DNA of 64,000 nt from contig SBHC01000081.1 of the NCBI GenBank assembly GCA_006226375.1, positions 372,001-436,000 on the forward strand, in the 5' to 3' direction. This document shows, one piece after another, positions 36,471 to 45,855 of this stretch; positions within the stretch are counted from its first letter, which is position 1; each line of letters begins with the position of its first letter. Under the pieces are notes generated by a model. It saw only the letters and a program-made list of their open reading frames with translations, searched no databases and had not been told where the DNA came from. The stretch is from Deltaproteobacteria bacterium. GTDB taxonomy: Bacteria > Myxococcota_C > UBA6777. Made by a program: the position numbers and the translations under genes.

Positions 36471-37451
36471 TCAAGGAAGGGCAGGAAGAGACACCAGCTG
36501 GACCGCATCAATTTCGTTCCAGCCCGAGACCAGCTTTGTATCCAGAACGATCCGGATGCTGTTTGTGTCGACCACTTCAGAGAAGCGGAACGCCACTTTG
36601 ACCGGGCATGTTCCTTTGCTGGGATCGTTCCCTTGCCAAACGGTGGTCCACCCTGCTCCGGTCGCAGCCTCAATCCGAACGATTGCTCCAGGGTTGTATG
36701 AGGCATGAACAACAACACCAACAGCCCGAACCTTCTGAGCATAAGACAACGACAGCCACTCTTTCCCGGCGTTGGCTGGCTTGGTCGCCCAAGCGTTGGT
36801 GCTGTCAGCGCAACGAGTCACATCAGCAGGACCGGTTGCCCGCTTCGCGCTCCATGAGCCGCTTGTGTATTCGGAGCTTGCTGTTGCCGACGTTGCCCAC
36901 TGCCGAGCTAACTTGTGATCCGTTGCAATCAGGCCGTCACCGACAAATGGAACGGGAGGATACGGAACGATCGTCACCTTCAACTCACGTAGTTGGCCGC
37001 GACGGATCAACAATTTCTGGCCCTTCATCGAAAAGGCTGCCTGACCACCTTGCAACGATAACTTACAGGGTTTGGCTTGTGTTCCACGGTTCCGAAACCG
37101 AACGACAGCATCCGGGCCAATCTTTCCCTGCAAACCTTGCGCACCACATTGCATCATCCAGACATACCCTTGATCGTCGCGGTTCTCCAACACAGTGTCG
37201 CTGCTTCTGTATGGATAGGGACGACGATACCGGACAGGTTGGTTGATCACGGTCGTTCGGCCTGAACGACTGGCTCCAGAGCGAGGCTTGGCTTCTTCCG
37301 CCGACAACCTCGGTTTTGCTTTCTTCGCCTTTGGCTTCTCTGACTTCATCTTCTGGGGGCGACTCGTAGCAACGGTTTCCGCTTGCCCCAATGATCCCAC
37401 CACACAAAGCCCCAACCCCAGCACCAACACACCCATTGTTCTTTGACCCAT
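36471..37451 (-). CDS. Exported protein with F5/8 type C (discoidin-like) domain
   Basis: A signal peptide ends at GQAET, then a Lys-rich and Arg-rich segment (KSEKPKAKKAKPRL) links to a domain with WMMQCGAQGLQGKIGPDAVVRFRNRG. The C-terminal 130 residues form a discoidin/F5_8 type C fold: ASSEYTSGSWSAKRATGP, WLSLSYAQKVRAVGVVVHASYNPGA and DTNSIRIVLDTKLVSGWNEIDAVQL. Such domains bind carbohydrate or lipid head groups. Start ATG is 6 nt after GAGG. Co-directional with the lipoprotein downstream. Confidence 0.82.
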   Translation of the reverse strand: MGQRTMGVLVLGLGLCVVGSLGQAETVATSRPQKMKSEKPKAKKAKPRLSAEEAKPRSGASRSGRTTVINQPVRYRRPYPYRSSDTVLENRDDQGYVWMMQCGAQGLQGKIGPDAVVRFRNRGTQAKPCKLSLQGGQAAFSMKGQKLLIRRGQLRELKVTIVPYPPVPFVGDGLIATDHKLARQWATSATASSEYTSGSWSAKRATGPADVTRCADSTNAWATKPANAGKEWLSLSYAQKVRAVGVVVHASYNPGAIVRIEAATGAGWTTVWQGNDPSKGTCPVKVAFRFSEVVDTNSIRIVLDTKLVSGWNEIDAVQLVSLPALP

Positions 37452-37623
37452 GGTTCACCTCATCGTAATAAAAAAAAGAGGATTCAACTCTATCAAAGAA
37501 TCCATCAACGCAACAGAGCGCAAGATGGGTTCAGATGGGTCACAAAAATGACAAAGGGAGAGGGAGCCGAAGGAGCAACAGGAGGGAACACCTCCAAACA
37601 GGAAGTCCGGGCAGCAGAAACGA

Positions 37624-38241
37624 TCAGGACGGTGTGGGCATGGAGATAAAGCCGAGTTGGATCAGCCAGAGGTAGAGAGCCACTCGTGGGATTCGAAGAA
37701 GAGAGATCAGGAGGAAGTGACGGAATTTGATCGCGACAGCACCACACGCCCAACACACAATGGAGTAAGGAATCGGGGTGAAGGCTGCGATGGCCAGTGC
37801 AACGAGGCCATACCGACGAGTGATGGCGTAGGCTTCTGAGCCTCGACCCCGGAAGAAGCCCACCATCCATTGGGTGGTGCCGAGCAATCGACCAATCCAG
37901 AAACCGACAGTACCACCCAGAAGGCTCCCAGCGCTTCCCCAGACCACACACTCCCAAAAGCCCAGGCCGCCTTGCAAACCAAGAAAGGTGAAGGCGTCGT
38001 TGGGAAAGGGGATGGTAAATGCGTCAGGGATAAAGAAGCCAAGCGCAACCCCAAAAGCACCAAACGTCTTCACAAATGTGCTGCTGAGATTGAGAAGCGG
38101 TTGGCGAAAATAATACCCAACCAAAGCCAGCGAGATCATCAACAGCAGGAGACCGATTCCAAACTGGATGAGAATCTTGCGAAGGTTGATCTGCCCTTCA
38201 TCAATGTCGGGCAGTTGTTGCGTAGACGGAGTTTCAACCAT
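37624..38241 (-). CDS. VTT-domain (DedA-like) membrane protein
   Basis: The frame extends to 38376, but ATG 38241 has GAGGAG 10 nt upstream (38259 is an alternative). Four to six hydrophobic helices. The VTT signature is visible: FPNDAFTFLGLQGGLGFWECVVWGSAGSLLGGTVGFWIGRLLG, then RYGLVALAIAAFTPIPYSIVCW and an amphipathic FRHFLLISLLRI before the last helix. The family includes half-transporters implicated in lipid/undecaprenyl phosphate recycling. The first 50 residues are a predicted cytoplasmic tail. Confidence 0.8.
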   Translation of the reverse strand: MVETPSTQQLPDIDEGQINLRKILIQFGIGLLLLMISLALVGYYFRQPLLNLSSTFVKTFGAFGVALGFFIPDAFTIPFPNDAFTFLGLQGGLGFWECVVWGSAGSLLGGTVGFWIGRLLGTTQWMVGFFRGRGSEAYAITRRYGLVALAIAAFTPIPYSIVCWACGAVAIKFRHFLLISLLRIPRVALYLWLIQLGFISMPTPS

Positions 38242-38427
38242 CAGGGGCGCGCTCCTCATCAAGACAAACAGGTGGCACAAACAAAGCGACAAACCAGGAG
38301 TGGATGGAGAGGACAACCAGGAGGAGCAACCCATCAGCACGTCTGATCTAAACCAAAAGTTATCGCGTTGTAGCAAGGTTAGGAAGTCAGGTCAAGAAGC
38401 CCCAAAGAGAACGGAACGCCCTGCGAT

Positions 38428-38913
38428 TCAAGACGATAACCAAAGCTCATAGGCTCCATCGCATCGGCTGGAGAGGTGCTCAGGTCGATACGGTTGAAAG
38501 CCATACCGCTCGTACATGGCGATCGCCTCTTTCAGCACCTTCGCCGTCTCCAGAGTCACGCGCCGAAAACCCGACTGCCTGGCCTGCTCCAAGGCCTGAT
38601 CAAGAAGCTCACGACCCAGTCCAACTCCACGAGCCTGAGGCAGCAGATACATCTTCCGAAGCTCACACGACTCTGAATCTTCAAGGAACAATCCCACGCT
38701 ACCGACGATGTCCCCGCTTGGCCCAACCACGACCTGAAACCATCCGCCAGGTTCAAGGTATGATGCCTCAATGTCAGCCAGATCCGCGTCGGTGCTCTGA
38801 GGGTCCGTTTTCAAACCGTACTCCTGCAACACAGTAGAGACCAACGCCATCACAGCCGGACCGTCTTCACGAGTGGCTGGCCGAAGAACAAAATCATTCC
38901 GAGTGTGTGTCAT
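38428..38913 (-). CDS. GNAT-family N-acetyltransferase
   Basis: 161 residues with the standard GNAT core: LRPATREDGPAVMAL at the N-terminus, the acetyl-CoA-binding LPQARGVGLGRELLDQAL (Q/R-x-x-G-x-G/A) in the middle and AIAMYERYGFQPY near the end. The start ATG is 7 nt after AGGG. The acyl acceptor cannot be told from sequence. Divergent from argS across 306 bp. Confidence 0.88.
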   Translation of the reverse strand: MTHTRNDFVLRPATREDGPAVMALVSTVLQEYGLKTDPQSTDADLADIEASYLEPGGWFQVVVGPSGDIVGSVGLFLEDSESCELRKMYLLPQARGVGLGRELLDQALEQARQSGFRRVTLETAKVLKEAIAMYERYGFQPYRPEHLSSRCDGAYELWLSS

Positions 38914-39157
38914 GAATCATCCCTATCGACCGTTGGAATCGCGCGTTCCTTTGAAAGGCTGCTCCCGAAGGCTACGTCGGACAACCCAGAAAACCAACGG
39001 GTTGCTTGAAAATCGAACATCATAGAAGTATATACCCAAGCGCATCTCTGCAGTCGATGACGGGATGAACATCCAACAGATTGCATCGTCTCTACTTGGA
39101 GACGGGAAGAATGGGAATCCAAGCCCAAAGAATCTTCCGAAGAGGCCCAACGTCTGT

Positions 39158-39185
39158 TTGCATCAGGTACCTGCTTGCATAAATA
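39158..39185 (+). promoter_or_regulatory. Candidate argS promoter with palindrome in the spacer
   Basis: TTGCAT (39158-39163) and TAAATA (39180-39185) are 16 bp apart. Between them is a perfect 10-bp palindrome CAGGTACCTG (39164-39173), and a second TTGCAT overlaps the end of the spacer (39175-39180). The palindrome could be an operator. By eye only; the rest of 38914-39219 contains nothing else that I recognise. Confidence 0.35.
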
Positions 39186-39219
39186 TCACTCACTCTCAAC
39201 CCTCCAAAGGAGCCACCGA

Positions 39220-41037
39220 ATGTCAACGTGGTTGATCGAACGTTTGCAAAACCAAGCTGAACAAGCCATGCGAACAGCCCTCCTCGCTGTTGGAATCGAA
39301 GACGTGGAAGACATCCGCCTGCAGCCCCCTCGCGATGAATCGATGGGCGATCTGGGCCTGCCTTGTCATCCCTTTGCCAAGGTTCTCCGCAAGAACCCCA
39401 AAGTGATTGCAGAAGATGTAGCTGCGAATGTTCCCCAAGGAGATGGCATCGCCTCAGCCGAAGCGATCAACGGCTATGTCAACATCCGATTTGACGGAAA
39501 CACCCTGCTCAAAGGAGCCATCCGCGAAGCGCTAGACTCCGGCGACAAGTTGGGCACAGTGGACGACCACAAAGGCGAGAAGCTCCTGATTGAGTTCTCC
39601 GGCCCCAACACCAACAAGCCTCAGCACCTCGGCCACGTCCGTAACAACATCTTGGGCCTCGCCATGTCCAACTTGTTTGAGGCCGTCGGCTACGAGCTGG
39701 TCCGCACCAACATCATCAACGATCGCGGCATTCACATTTGCAAGTCAATGCTCGCCTACAAGCTCTTTGGCGATGGCGCAACCCCAGAATCACGCGACCG
39801 CAAGGGCGACTTCTTTGTCGGCGACTTCTACGTCTTGTTTGACCAGAAGTTCAACGAAGAATACTCCGCCTACCTCAAGGAGCATCCTGGCGAATCGATC
39901 GAGAAAGACGACTACTTCAACACCAAGTCGGACCTTGGCGCTCAAGCCAAAGAGATGCTGCGCCAGTGGGAAGATGGAGACGAAGAAGTCCGCGCGCTCT
40001 GGGAAAAGATGAACAATTGGGTCTACGACGGATTCAACGAGACCTACGAGCGCTTGGGCATATCCTTCGACTGGGTGGACTACGAGAACGAAACCTACGT
40101 CCTCGGCAAAGGCGTGGTCGAAAAAGGCATTGACGAAGGAACCTTCCTCCGTCGCGACGACAACGCCGTCGTTTGTGAGCTGGAGAAGCTGGGCAAAGAA
40201 GGTCAAAAGATCCTGCTTCGCCCCGACGGCACCAGCCTCTACATGACCCAGGACCTTGGCACAGCCATGCGCCGATTGGAAAAGTTTGATCCCAATCGAA
40301 TGATCTATGTTGTCGCCGACGAGCAGAACTACCACTTTGAGCTGCTGTTCGGGATGCTCAACCTGGTCCGTGAAGGATTTGGAGATCGCTGTTACCACCT
40401 GTCCTACGGAATGGTGGACCTACCCAGCGGTCGCATGAAGTCCCGCGAAGGCACCGTGGTAGACGCCGACAACTTGATGGACGAACTGCAACAGCTCGCT
40501 GTCACCAAGGTGAAGGAGTACGACGCCGATCTGTCCGACGAAGACGCTTTTGAGCGCGCTGAGAAGATCGGACAGGCTGGACTCAAGTACTTCATCCTTA
40601 AGTTTACGCCAGCCACCCGTATGCGCTTTGATCCGGAACAGTCCATCGCGTTTGAAGGTGAGACAGGACCTTACTGTCTGTATTCGTACGCTCGCATCAA
40701 CTCGATCGCAGCGAAGCTTCCCGACGTAGAGACGAGCACAGACGATGAAGTCCTTGATGCGCTGGGTAGCGAGCTAGAGTTGGCCGTGGCCCGCCAGTTG
40801 ATGCAATTCCCAATGGTTGTCCGAAACGCTGCGGAACACATCGCTCCGTCGATGCTGGCTCGTTATTTGTTCCAGCTTGCGAAATCGTTCTCAACCCTGT
40901 ATCAAGACAAGAACCACCGTTTCATTGGCGCGGAAGGTCACCTTCCTTCGGCACGTATGACTTTGGGTCGTGCGGTCCAGGCGGTCCTTCAACGCGGCCT
41001 TCAATTGATGGGCATCGAAACCATCGAACAGATGTAA
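39220..41037 (+). CDS. argS: Arginyl-tRNA synthetase
   Basis: 605 residues, cytoplasmic class I synthetase charging tRNA-Arg. ATG 39220 is 7 nt after AAAGGAG (the frame extends to 39175, without support). An N-terminal additional domain (Add-1, residues about 1-95), a HIGH-type motif in the form HLGHVRNN, the catalytic core, a KMSKS variant MKSREG, and the C-terminal anticodon-binding domain (PYCLYSYARI, ending MGIETIEQM) are all present. Family length is normal. Confidence 0.97.
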   Translation: MSTWLIERLQNQAEQAMRTALLAVGIEDVEDIRLQPPRDESMGDLGLPCHPFAKVLRKNPKVIAEDVAANVPQGDGIASAEAINGYVNIRFDGNTLLKGAIREALDSGDKLGTVDDHKGEKLLIEFSGPNTNKPQHLGHVRNNILGLAMSNLFEAVGYELVRTNIINDRGIHICKSMLAYKLFGDGATPESRDRKGDFFVGDFYVLFDQKFNEEYSAYLKEHPGESIEKDDYFNTKSDLGAQAKEMLRQWEDGDEEVRALWEKMNNWVYDGFNETYERLGISFDWVDYENETYVLGKGVVEKGIDEGTFLRRDDNAVVCELEKLGKEGQKILLRPDGTSLYMTQDLGTAMRRLEKFDPNRMIYVVADEQNYHFELLFGMLNLVREGFGDRCYHLSYGMVDLPSGRMKSREGTVVDADNLMDELQQLAVTKVKEYDADLSDEDAFERAEKIGQAGLKYFILKFTPATRMRFDPEQSIAFEGETGPYCLYSYARINSIAAKLPDVETSTDDEVLDALGSELELAVARQLMQFPMVVRNAAEHIAPSMLARYLFQLAKSFSTLYQDKNHRFIGAEGHLPSARMTLGRAVQAVLQRGLQLMGIETIEQM

Positions 41038-41040
41038 GCT

Positions 41041-41091
41041 GCCCCTCCAACCAAAGTAACATCGCAACGGTTCACCCGTTGCGTTTGGGGC
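41041..41091 (+). terminator. Hairpin between argS and the next gene
   Basis: GCAACGG (41064-41070) pairs with CCGTTGC (41076-41082) around a 5-nt loop. The flanking GCCCC (41041-41045) can pair with GGGGC (41087-41091). GGGG is the ribosome site of the gene at 41099, so the structure may terminate argS transcripts or hide that site. No T-tract follows. Confidence 0.4.
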
Positions 41092-41098
41092 AGACACT

Positions 41099-41662
41099 AT
41101 GGAGACCACATCATCATCCACCGAAGTTCCCTGGGGACCGATACTTAACGGACTCCGACTGCAACTCTGGACCCCCAAGATGCAGTACGACTGGGGTGAG
41201 GATGTGTGGCTTCATGTTGCCCTGGAAAACTGCTCTGACGAAGACCTCCTCGTCCGCTCCACCAGCGCCTTCCAAAACGAAGACCACCGCTCCCCCTTGT
41301 ACAACCTCTCGTTCATTCGAGTCCGTCATCATTGGCGAGCGAACTACCAGACCTGGGATCTCTACCCCGTACCTGCCAACAAGTACCGCCTGGTTGAGTT
41401 TACCCGTCTGGAACCGGGCGGCATTTTGGAAGAGAAGACCCTGCTCAACTCAGGTTTGTGGTCACCGGATCAAGGCACTGTAGGCAACTACCCCTTCCCT
41501 GTGGGTGAATGTTTGATTCAGGCGTTGTACGATGTGAATGTCTACACCGACCCCCTGCTCGCCGCAAAACAAGACAAACTCCAAAACCTCCCAATGACTC
41601 CCTGGGAAGGCTCCATCTTCACGAACAAATGGGCCGTCTCCATCCGACCGTCGATGCGATAA
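41099..41662 (+). CDS. Unknown protein with Ig-like (BsuPI-like) beta-sandwich
   Basis: 187 residues without signal peptide. The pattern GLRLQLWTPKMQYDWGEDVWLHVALENCSDEDLLV resembles the first strands of BsuPI/Big-like domains that mediate protein contacts, and RLEPGGILEEKTLL and VGECLIQALYDVN form later strands. No enzyme motif. Start ATG is 8 nt after GGGG. Placed just after argS, possibly independent of it. Confidence 0.6.
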   Translation: METTSSSTEVPWGPILNGLRLQLWTPKMQYDWGEDVWLHVALENCSDEDLLVRSTSAFQNEDHRSPLYNLSFIRVRHHWRANYQTWDLYPVPANKYRLVEFTRLEPGGILEEKTLLNSGLWSPDQGTVGNYPFPVGECLIQALYDVNVYTDPLLAAKQDKLQNLPMTPWEGSIFTNKWAVSIRPSMR

Positions 41663-41784
41663 GCTCAAAAGTTTGGGATGAAACATCCTTCTTAACCTGG
41701 GAATGCATTTTCAGAGTTATTCTCAGGATTACTCAGACACTCAGGAACACTCAGGCCTGCCTTCGCCAGTTCTCCTACCAGGCT

Positions 41785-43698
41785 TTATCCCCACATCCGC
41801 AGCGTAGTATCTTGCGACCAGGATATGAGCCGTCCGTCTTGCAACATTCCCACGCCAACAACAGGCTCCTCATGACCCTCCAATGTGGATAGCAACGCAC
41901 CATCGCTCAAATCAAAGATTTGCATAGAATGGCCGGCTCCTTCTCGTTCCAATACAACGAGAAGCCGGTCACCTGGGAGTTCCATGACCTGCCGCACAGG
42001 CTCCTTTGCATCCAAGGAGAGACAAAGCTCCCAACCGTCTTCCCTCCAGATCTTTACCGTAGTATCGGACTGTTCGGGGAAGATGTGTTCTTGGGTAAGG
42101 GTCAGGTAGCGTTGTTGCAAAAGAGGGACAACTCGCAGCAGCGGGTCACGATGAGGGGACCAACGGTGAAGAACGTTCCCCGATAACAAAGACACCACCC
42201 AAAGTTCGGGGCTACCGAGAGGATGGATCAAGAGTTGCTCATCAGGCAAACACAACACATCGTGCGCCGGACCTGAAGCAAGCGACCACTCTGCCACACA
42301 AGACCACTGAGGCGACCAAACCCGGAACGTTCCCATCGACTCTGTAACCAAGTAGCCAGAAGGATGTGGCCAGGCCTGGTTTGCTTGTGTCTTCCACACG
42401 CGACATCCCTTCTTCAAGTCCCACACTTCGACAGAGTCACCATAGGGAGGACTCGACAACAAGAGGCGAGACGCAGGGAGAGGGGCAACCTGACGGACAG
42501 GTTCGGGAAACTCATCCAGAGTTTGGAGGAGGCGCAAGCTTGGAAACTCCCACACCTTCACCGTGCCATCCAAAGAATGAGACAACAACGTTGTTGGGTT
42601 CATAACCTGCACGTTGCACACGGTGTGTTCGTGGGCCTCAAACGCGCTGGTGACGAGGGTGTCTGGGTCCCACAAATGAACGGTTCCGTCCAGCTCATGC
42701 CAGGCCACAAGTCGACCATCAGGCAGCTTGCGCATCCCGGCAATCGACCAAAACGAAAGACGCTGTTGGTGAAGCAAACGTCCACTGCTCTTGTCCCAAA
42801 GTTGCATACTCTGTGATGTCCAAGAAACGAGCCGCTCCTCATCCAACTCAAGACAGCCACGGGGTTGTCCCACAGCCCCAGAGAATACGAGAGACTCAAC
42901 CCACTCACCATCGACAGAACCCAACGCATCCGACGGCTCCGAGGAAACAGACTCTTGCAACCACGGAGAGAGCGGTGTCGCCCGCTCCAATGTTCGGACA
43001 TGACTGGCAAAGTCCATAGGAGAGAGGCCTTCCTGGATGCGTTGAAGGTGGCCATCCTCAATGTTCCAGCGAAGGTAACGTTGGGGTGTTCCACAATCCA
43101 AACGGCCGGACCTGGCTTCGTAAGCGAGCGACTGAAGCAGAGCAAGAAGCCCATCGTAGAGATCGTCGCGGATGGAAAGCTGAACATGCAAAGACGCTCG
43201 CCTTCCTTCCACACGCCACAACGACTCCTGGAGTTGGAACTCCGACCAACCTTGCTCTTGGAACACAGGGAAGCGACAACGTCGAGTGAAGTCATGGAGA
43301 GCCTGAGAGCAAGAGTCTGCGTCCTCAAAGAGAAGCTGGGCCGCAATCACAAACGGACGGGACACCAGAGCGGGCATCGCCAACGACTGTCGAGTGCCTC
43401 CAGGGAGAAGGCGACGAAGTTGGGGGTGCGAGTCCAGGCGAAGATCCACGTGTCCAGCGCTTGCCAACTCGGAGAGCCCACGCAACGCTTCTTCCACAAG
43501 CTTGGGTTCTTGGATGTTCTCTGCTTGAATCCGGATCCAGGCGGTGCAGTCTTCCAGCAACACACTCCCGGTTTGCTTTAAGCGAGTCTCCAGTCGCTTC
43601 TCCAACTCCAAGACGCCTTGCTCCAAGAGTTGTTGATCTTGAAAGGTAAACTGCCCCAATGCAAACAGTGTTGTAGACGGTTGTCGTGCCCTGACCAT
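41785..43698 (-). CDS. WD40-repeat protein
   Basis: 637 residues. ATG 43698 follows GGAG by 8 nt. The N-terminal 230 residues (YDGLLALLQSLAYEARSGRL, RRCRFPVFQEQGWSEFQLQE) are a helical/mixed domain of unknown family. The C-terminal 400 residues form a WD40 propeller: KLPDGRLVAWHELDGTVHLWD, PTTLLSHSLDGTVKVWE, SVEVWDLKKG, DTTVKIWREDG and LISWSQDTTLRMWG at the end. No signal peptide, so probably a cytoplasmic scaffold. Partner unknown. Confidence 0.8.
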   Translation of the reverse strand: MVRARQPSTTLFALGQFTFQDQQLLEQGVLELEKRLETRLKQTGSVLLEDCTAWIRIQAENIQEPKLVEEALRGLSELASAGHVDLRLDSHPQLRRLLPGGTRQSLAMPALVSRPFVIAAQLLFEDADSCSQALHDFTRRCRFPVFQEQGWSEFQLQESLWRVEGRRASLHVQLSIRDDLYDGLLALLQSLAYEARSGRLDCGTPQRYLRWNIEDGHLQRIQEGLSPMDFASHVRTLERATPLSPWLQESVSSEPSDALGSVDGEWVESLVFSGAVGQPRGCLELDEERLVSWTSQSMQLWDKSSGRLLHQQRLSFWSIAGMRKLPDGRLVAWHELDGTVHLWDPDTLVTSAFEAHEHTVCNVQVMNPTTLLSHSLDGTVKVWEFPSLRLLQTLDEFPEPVRQVAPLPASRLLLSSPPYGDSVEVWDLKKGCRVWKTQANQAWPHPSGYLVTESMGTFRVWSPQWSCVAEWSLASGPAHDVLCLPDEQLLIHPLGSPELWVVSLLSGNVLHRWSPHRDPLLRVVPLLQQRYLTLTQEHIFPEQSDTTVKIWREDGWELCLSLDAKEPVRQVMELPGDRLLVVLEREGAGHSMQIFDLSDGALLSTLEGHEEPVVGVGMLQDGRLISWSQDTTLRMWG

Positions 43699-43994
43699 AG
43701 CCCTTACTCCATGTTCCAAAAGAACTCACATCAGAACACAGCCAAAGTCGTGTTCCATTTGCTTGGAGTGTAGGTTCGACCTGTGTCAGAGCGTGTCACC
43801 CCCATATCCTCTTTGTCAATTCATACCAGGCACACCAATTGAATGTCTGAGGGCCTGATTGAGTGCACAGTGAGCCATGCTTCGCCGTTGCCCCCTTCTC
43901 CAAGCGGTGCTACCCTCCTGTTCTAACAAGAAGAAGTGAATTGCCTATCCAGGTGGAATTCAAATGTCTGCTGTGTCGATGGAGGATTTTGGGG

Positions 43995-44321
43995 ATGAGA
44001 TGGATACTGGGAGTGGTTCTTGTGGCTTTTGTCGCCTACACGACGTGGGTAGCCTGGAAGTTCGGGTACACCAGCGTGTTCACGGTGTGCTTCCGCGCTC
44101 ACCCCTCCACCCAGGCGCTGGTTGATTTGTGGATTGCTGGAGGAGTGTTGGGATACATCATGATTGTGGACCACCTCAAGAACGGACGTTCCTTCCTATC
44201 GTTATCGCCATACCTGGCTCTCACACTTCTGCTTGCTTCGGTGGGGCCGCTTCTCTACTTCATGGTGTACCCCGATTTGCTCACCCTGCAACGCAGTTCC
44301 GAACAATCAAATCACTCCTAA
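43995..44321 (+). CDS. Small membrane protein, DUF2834-like
   Basis: ATG 43995 lies 9 nt after GGAGG; the frame extends to 43863 but without support. About 108 residues with three hydrophobic helices (ILGVVLVAFVAYTTWVAW, LVDLWIAGGVLGYIMIV, LALTLLLASVGPLLYFMVY). The spacing and the LKNGR basic loop resemble DUF2834 integral membrane proteins. The family resemblance is by pattern only. Confidence 0.6.
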   Translation: MRWILGVVLVAFVAYTTWVAWKFGYTSVFTVCFRAHPSTQALVDLWIAGGVLGYIMIVDHLKNGRSFLSLSPYLALTLLLASVGPLLYFMVYPDLLTLQRSSEQSNHS

Positions 44322-44370
44322 CTTACAGCCCAATCTTCATACCAATAGCCAGTGACCATCCCCCTGCAAC

Positions 44371-45855
44371 TTAAGGATTGACGACCAAAGGGGGAGCCTT
44401 GAATCGCTCTTCCAAGCCTTTGCGGAGTTTGGGGAGGAGACCACCAAAGCCACCGTTGGACATCACAACGATCACGTCGTCAGGTCGGGCTTTTGAGGTA
44501 ATGAGAGAAGCGATGGCATCGGCGTGGGGACAGACTTTGGCGTCTTTGCCCATAGCCTCCAGCTCCGCGATGACCTTCTCAACATTGAGCCGTTCGTCGG
44601 TTGCCATCTTGTCCGAGTGGAACGGTTCCGAGAGCACAACACGATCACAAGCTTCAAAGCATTTGGGAAGCTCGTCTTGAAAAAAGTTCCGCCGCGCGGT
44701 GTTGCTCCGAGGCTCAAACACACCCCAGATGCGACGTTTTTGGTAACGTTTCCGAACAGCCTCTGTCGTTCCCTTGATGGCAGTGGGATGGTGCGCGAAG
44801 TCATCGATCACGACCATTTTTCCGATGGTGGCGTAGATATCTTGGCGACGACGGATGCCTTTGAATGTGGCCACGCCCTCTTGGATCTTGGGAACAGGAA
44901 TGTCGAGATGAAGCGCCACACCAATCGCGGCGAGAGCGTTGAGAACATTGAAGTCCCCAAACATCGGGAGTTCAAAGCGTCCCACGCTTCGGTCATGGAG
45001 GAACAAGTTGAAAGCAACTCCGTCCTCACCCCAAGTGATGTTTTCGGCGTGAAGGTCAAACCGCGGTGACAATCCGTAGGTTAGCGTCTTGGCCTTGGCA
45101 GACTCCGCAACTTCCAGCGCAAGGGGATAATGTCCACACACCCACAAAGCACCATCTTCGGGCACCTTGTCCATCAAGCTAAGGAAGGCTGCCTTTACAG
45201 CGTCGATGTCGGGGTAAATGTCAGCGTGGTCAAACTCGACCGACGTTAACACCGCATACTTTGGTGCGTAATGAACAAACTTGGGCACTTTGTCAAAGAG
45301 AGCCGAGTCGTATTCGTCACCTTCGATGACAAAGTGTTTGCCTTGAGGAAGTTGGAACGAGCCATCAAAGTTAGCGCTGACTCCACCTACCAGCACGCCA
45401 GGGTCCAGACCGGCCGACTCCAACAACCAACCCGTCAGCGTGGTCGTCGTGGTTTTCCCATGGGTACCTGCGACGACAACAACATCCCTGTCTTTAAGAA
45501 AGAAGTCATGGACAGCACGAGGCATGGAAGTGCAAGGAATACCCGAAGCAATCGCCGCATGGGCTTCAGGGTTGGAGGGTTTGCAAGCGTTGCCCACGAT
45601 CACCAGGTCAGGGTTGGACTGAAGGTGCTCGGCCCGAAACCCTTCCATGGTCTCGATTCCCCAGATCTCAAGTTGCTCACTCATCGGGGGATAGATTCCT
45701 TTGTCCGAGCCTGTGACAAGGTAGCCCGCTTTTTTGAGCATCCCAGCCAGGGTTCCCATCCCAGTACCGGCCACACCGATCAGGTGGACATGCTCCACTT
45801 TGCTGGCATCAACAGGTTGGGGTTGGTAGGCACGAAGTTCTTTTTCATTCATCAT
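44371..45855 (-). CDS. mpl: UDP-N-acetylmuramate:L-alanyl-gamma-D-glutamyl-meso-DAP ligase
   Basis: 494 residues, Mur ligase family, recycling of peptidoglycan peptides. HLIGVAGTGMGTLAGML (UDP-binding), VVVAGTHGKTTTTTL (P-loop), and FVIEGDEYDSALFDK, which is characteristic of Mpl rather than MurC, are all clear. C-terminal PRSNTARRNFFQDELP follows. Its ATG overlaps the stop of the TPR gene by 4 bp (ATGA), so translation is coupled. This places peptidoglycan recycling in the same operon as PlsB, a thioredoxin and a TPR protein. Confidence 0.93.
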   Translation of the reverse strand: MMNEKELRAYQPQPVDASKVEHVHLIGVAGTGMGTLAGMLKKAGYLVTGSDKGIYPPMSEQLEIWGIETMEGFRAEHLQSNPDLVIVGNACKPSNPEAHAAIASGIPCTSMPRAVHDFFLKDRDVVVVAGTHGKTTTTTLTGWLLESAGLDPGVLVGGVSANFDGSFQLPQGKHFVIEGDEYDSALFDKVPKFVHYAPKYAVLTSVEFDHADIYPDIDAVKAAFLSLMDKVPEDGALWVCGHYPLALEVAESAKAKTLTYGLSPRFDLHAENITWGEDGVAFNLFLHDRSVGRFELPMFGDFNVLNALAAIGVALHLDIPVPKIQEGVATFKGIRRRQDIYATIGKMVVIDDFAHHPTAIKGTTEAVRKRYQKRRIWGVFEPRSNTARRNFFQDELPKCFEACDRVVLSEPFHSDKMATDERLNVEKVIAELEAMGKDAKVCPHADAIASLITSKARPDDVIVVMSNGGFGGLLPKLRKGLEERFKAPPLVVNP

